From NCBI RefSeq assembly GCF_014653195.1, contig NZ_BNAH01000001.1, positions 79,322 through 143,321 on the forward strand: a stretch of DNA of 64,000 nucleotides, written 5' to 3'. Each line of letters opens with the position of its first letter. The first letter of the stretch is position 1. The position numbers and the translations under genes were made by a program. Positions 63,853-64,000 of the stretch are shown here, in pieces. The notes beneath the pieces are model-generated. The model ran no database searches. It was not told the DNA's origin and saw nothing but the letters and a program-made list of their open reading frames with translations. The DNA comes from Thalassotalea profundi (GTDB lineage Bacteria > Pseudomonadota > Gammaproteobacteria > Enterobacterales > Alteromonadaceae).

Positions 63853-63880
63853 TTGCACTGAGAAAATATATAAGTATTAT
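63853..63880 (+). promoter_or_regulatory. Predicted stable-RNA promoter of tRNA-Lys
   Basis: TTGCAC (63853-63858), 16 bases, TATTAT (63875-63880), followed by the GC-rich discriminator GCGGCGCG. That discriminator is typical of growth-rate and ppGpp-controlled stable RNA promoters. Confidence 0.7.
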
Positions 63881-63885
63881 ATGCG

Positions 63886-63912
63886 GCGCGTTGACCGAGA
63901 CGGACAACGCGC
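63886..63912 (+). other. Leader hairpin upstream of tRNA-Lys
   Basis: GCGCGTTG (63886-63893) pairs perfectly with CAACGCGC (63905-63912) across an 11-base loop. It lies within the predicted primary transcript, eight bases before the tRNA, and may help 5' processing. Confidence 0.55.
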
Positions 63913-63920
63913 ATAAATAT

Positions 63921-63996
63921 CGGTCGTTAGCTCAGTTGGTAGAGCAGTTGGCTTTTAACCAATTTGTCGAAGGTTCAAATCCTTCACGACCGACCA
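63921..63996 (+). tRNA. tRNA-Lys (anticodon TTT)
   Basis: 76 bases including an encoded CCA end. The acceptor stem is CGGTCGT with ACGACCG, the D-loop word is AGTTGGTA, the anticodon loop CTTTTAA gives TTT, and the T-loop TTCAAAT is closed by GAAGG/CCTTC. The body differs from the E. coli sequence at few places. A stable-RNA promoter precedes it. Other tRNA genes may follow beyond the window. Confidence 0.97.
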
Positions 63997-64000
63997 CTTT

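Overview
The window looks like chromosomal DNA from a low-G+C marine gammaproteobacterium of the order Alteromonadales, most like Colwellia or a close relative such as Thalassotalea. This is inferred from gene order (dedD-cvpA-purF, mfd-csiV, seqA-pgm, fldA-ybfE, cmoA-cmoB, ruvC-ruvA-ruvB, ybgC-tolQRAB-pal-cpoB), A+T-rich codon use and protein style; no rRNA is present to confirm it. Most of the window is ordinary core genome, with several accessory stretches.

Layout. 1-4.1 kb: end of dedD, cvpA, purF, an NSS-family Na+ symporter. 4.2-11.6 kb: an MBL-fold hydrolase, a voltage-gated cation channel, an XRE regulator/membrane protein pair behind a large palindromic operator, a LysE exporter, a YfiR/histidine-kinase-like fusion, rsuA and small unknowns. 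11.8-17.7 kb: two small conserved proteins, csiV and mfd. 18-21.6 kb: yehS, a ghrA-like dehydrogenase, a DGC-domain protein, an acetyltransferase, a DUF3465 protein and fur. 21.7-29.1 kb: a DUF4442 protein, then a nine-gene envelope redox/metal cluster (thioredoxin-like, DUF4266 lipoprotein, DUF3570 barrel, ApbE-like, response regulator, sensor kinase, cupredoxin, FTR1-like permease, outer-membrane barrel) that separates fur from fldA. 29.2-33.6 kb: fldA, ybfE, a DUF2788 protein, ybfF, seqA, pgm. 33.7-38.9 kb: astE and a branched-chain 2-oxoacid dehydrogenase operon (E1 alpha, E1 beta, E2). 39-44.5 kb: a frameshifted di-haem peroxidase, a Ser/Thr kinase-like protein, a VOC protein, a PEP-CTERM protein and a PhzF protein. 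44.6-51 kb: an accessory locus with a patatin, a reverse transcriptase plus SLATT membrane protein, a gluzincin peptidase and a dGTPase. 51-64 kb: a solute-binding protein, cmoB/cmoA, aspS, ruvCAB, ybgC-tol-pal-cpoB and tRNA-Lys.

Two regions deserve most attention. First, the 45.6-49.6 kb locus: the reverse transcriptase/SLATT pair and the gluzincin gene are each bounded by a partial copy of the first ~37 codons of the patatin gene, so cargo appears to have accumulated stepwise at the patatin 5' end. The RT/SLATT pair is preceded by a candidate structured RNA with two complementary word pairs in pseudoknot order. Second, the 22.3-29.1 kb cluster, which carries a PmrA/QseB-type direct repeat at its head and encodes a PmrA/QseB-type response regulator. 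Its ApbE-like and FTR1-like members lack family key residues, so it is not a textbook flavinylation or iron-uptake system.

Further points are two minus-strand small-RNA candidates ending in strong terminators (near 39.0 and 58.3 kb), a peroxidase that can be restored by adding one AC unit to a dinucleotide tract, a cation channel with a calcium-like filter, a histidine-kinase-like protein whose phosphoacceptor His is Tyr, and a 50-bp tandem repeat between aspS and ruvC. All calls come from reading the sequence; no database search or structure prediction was run.
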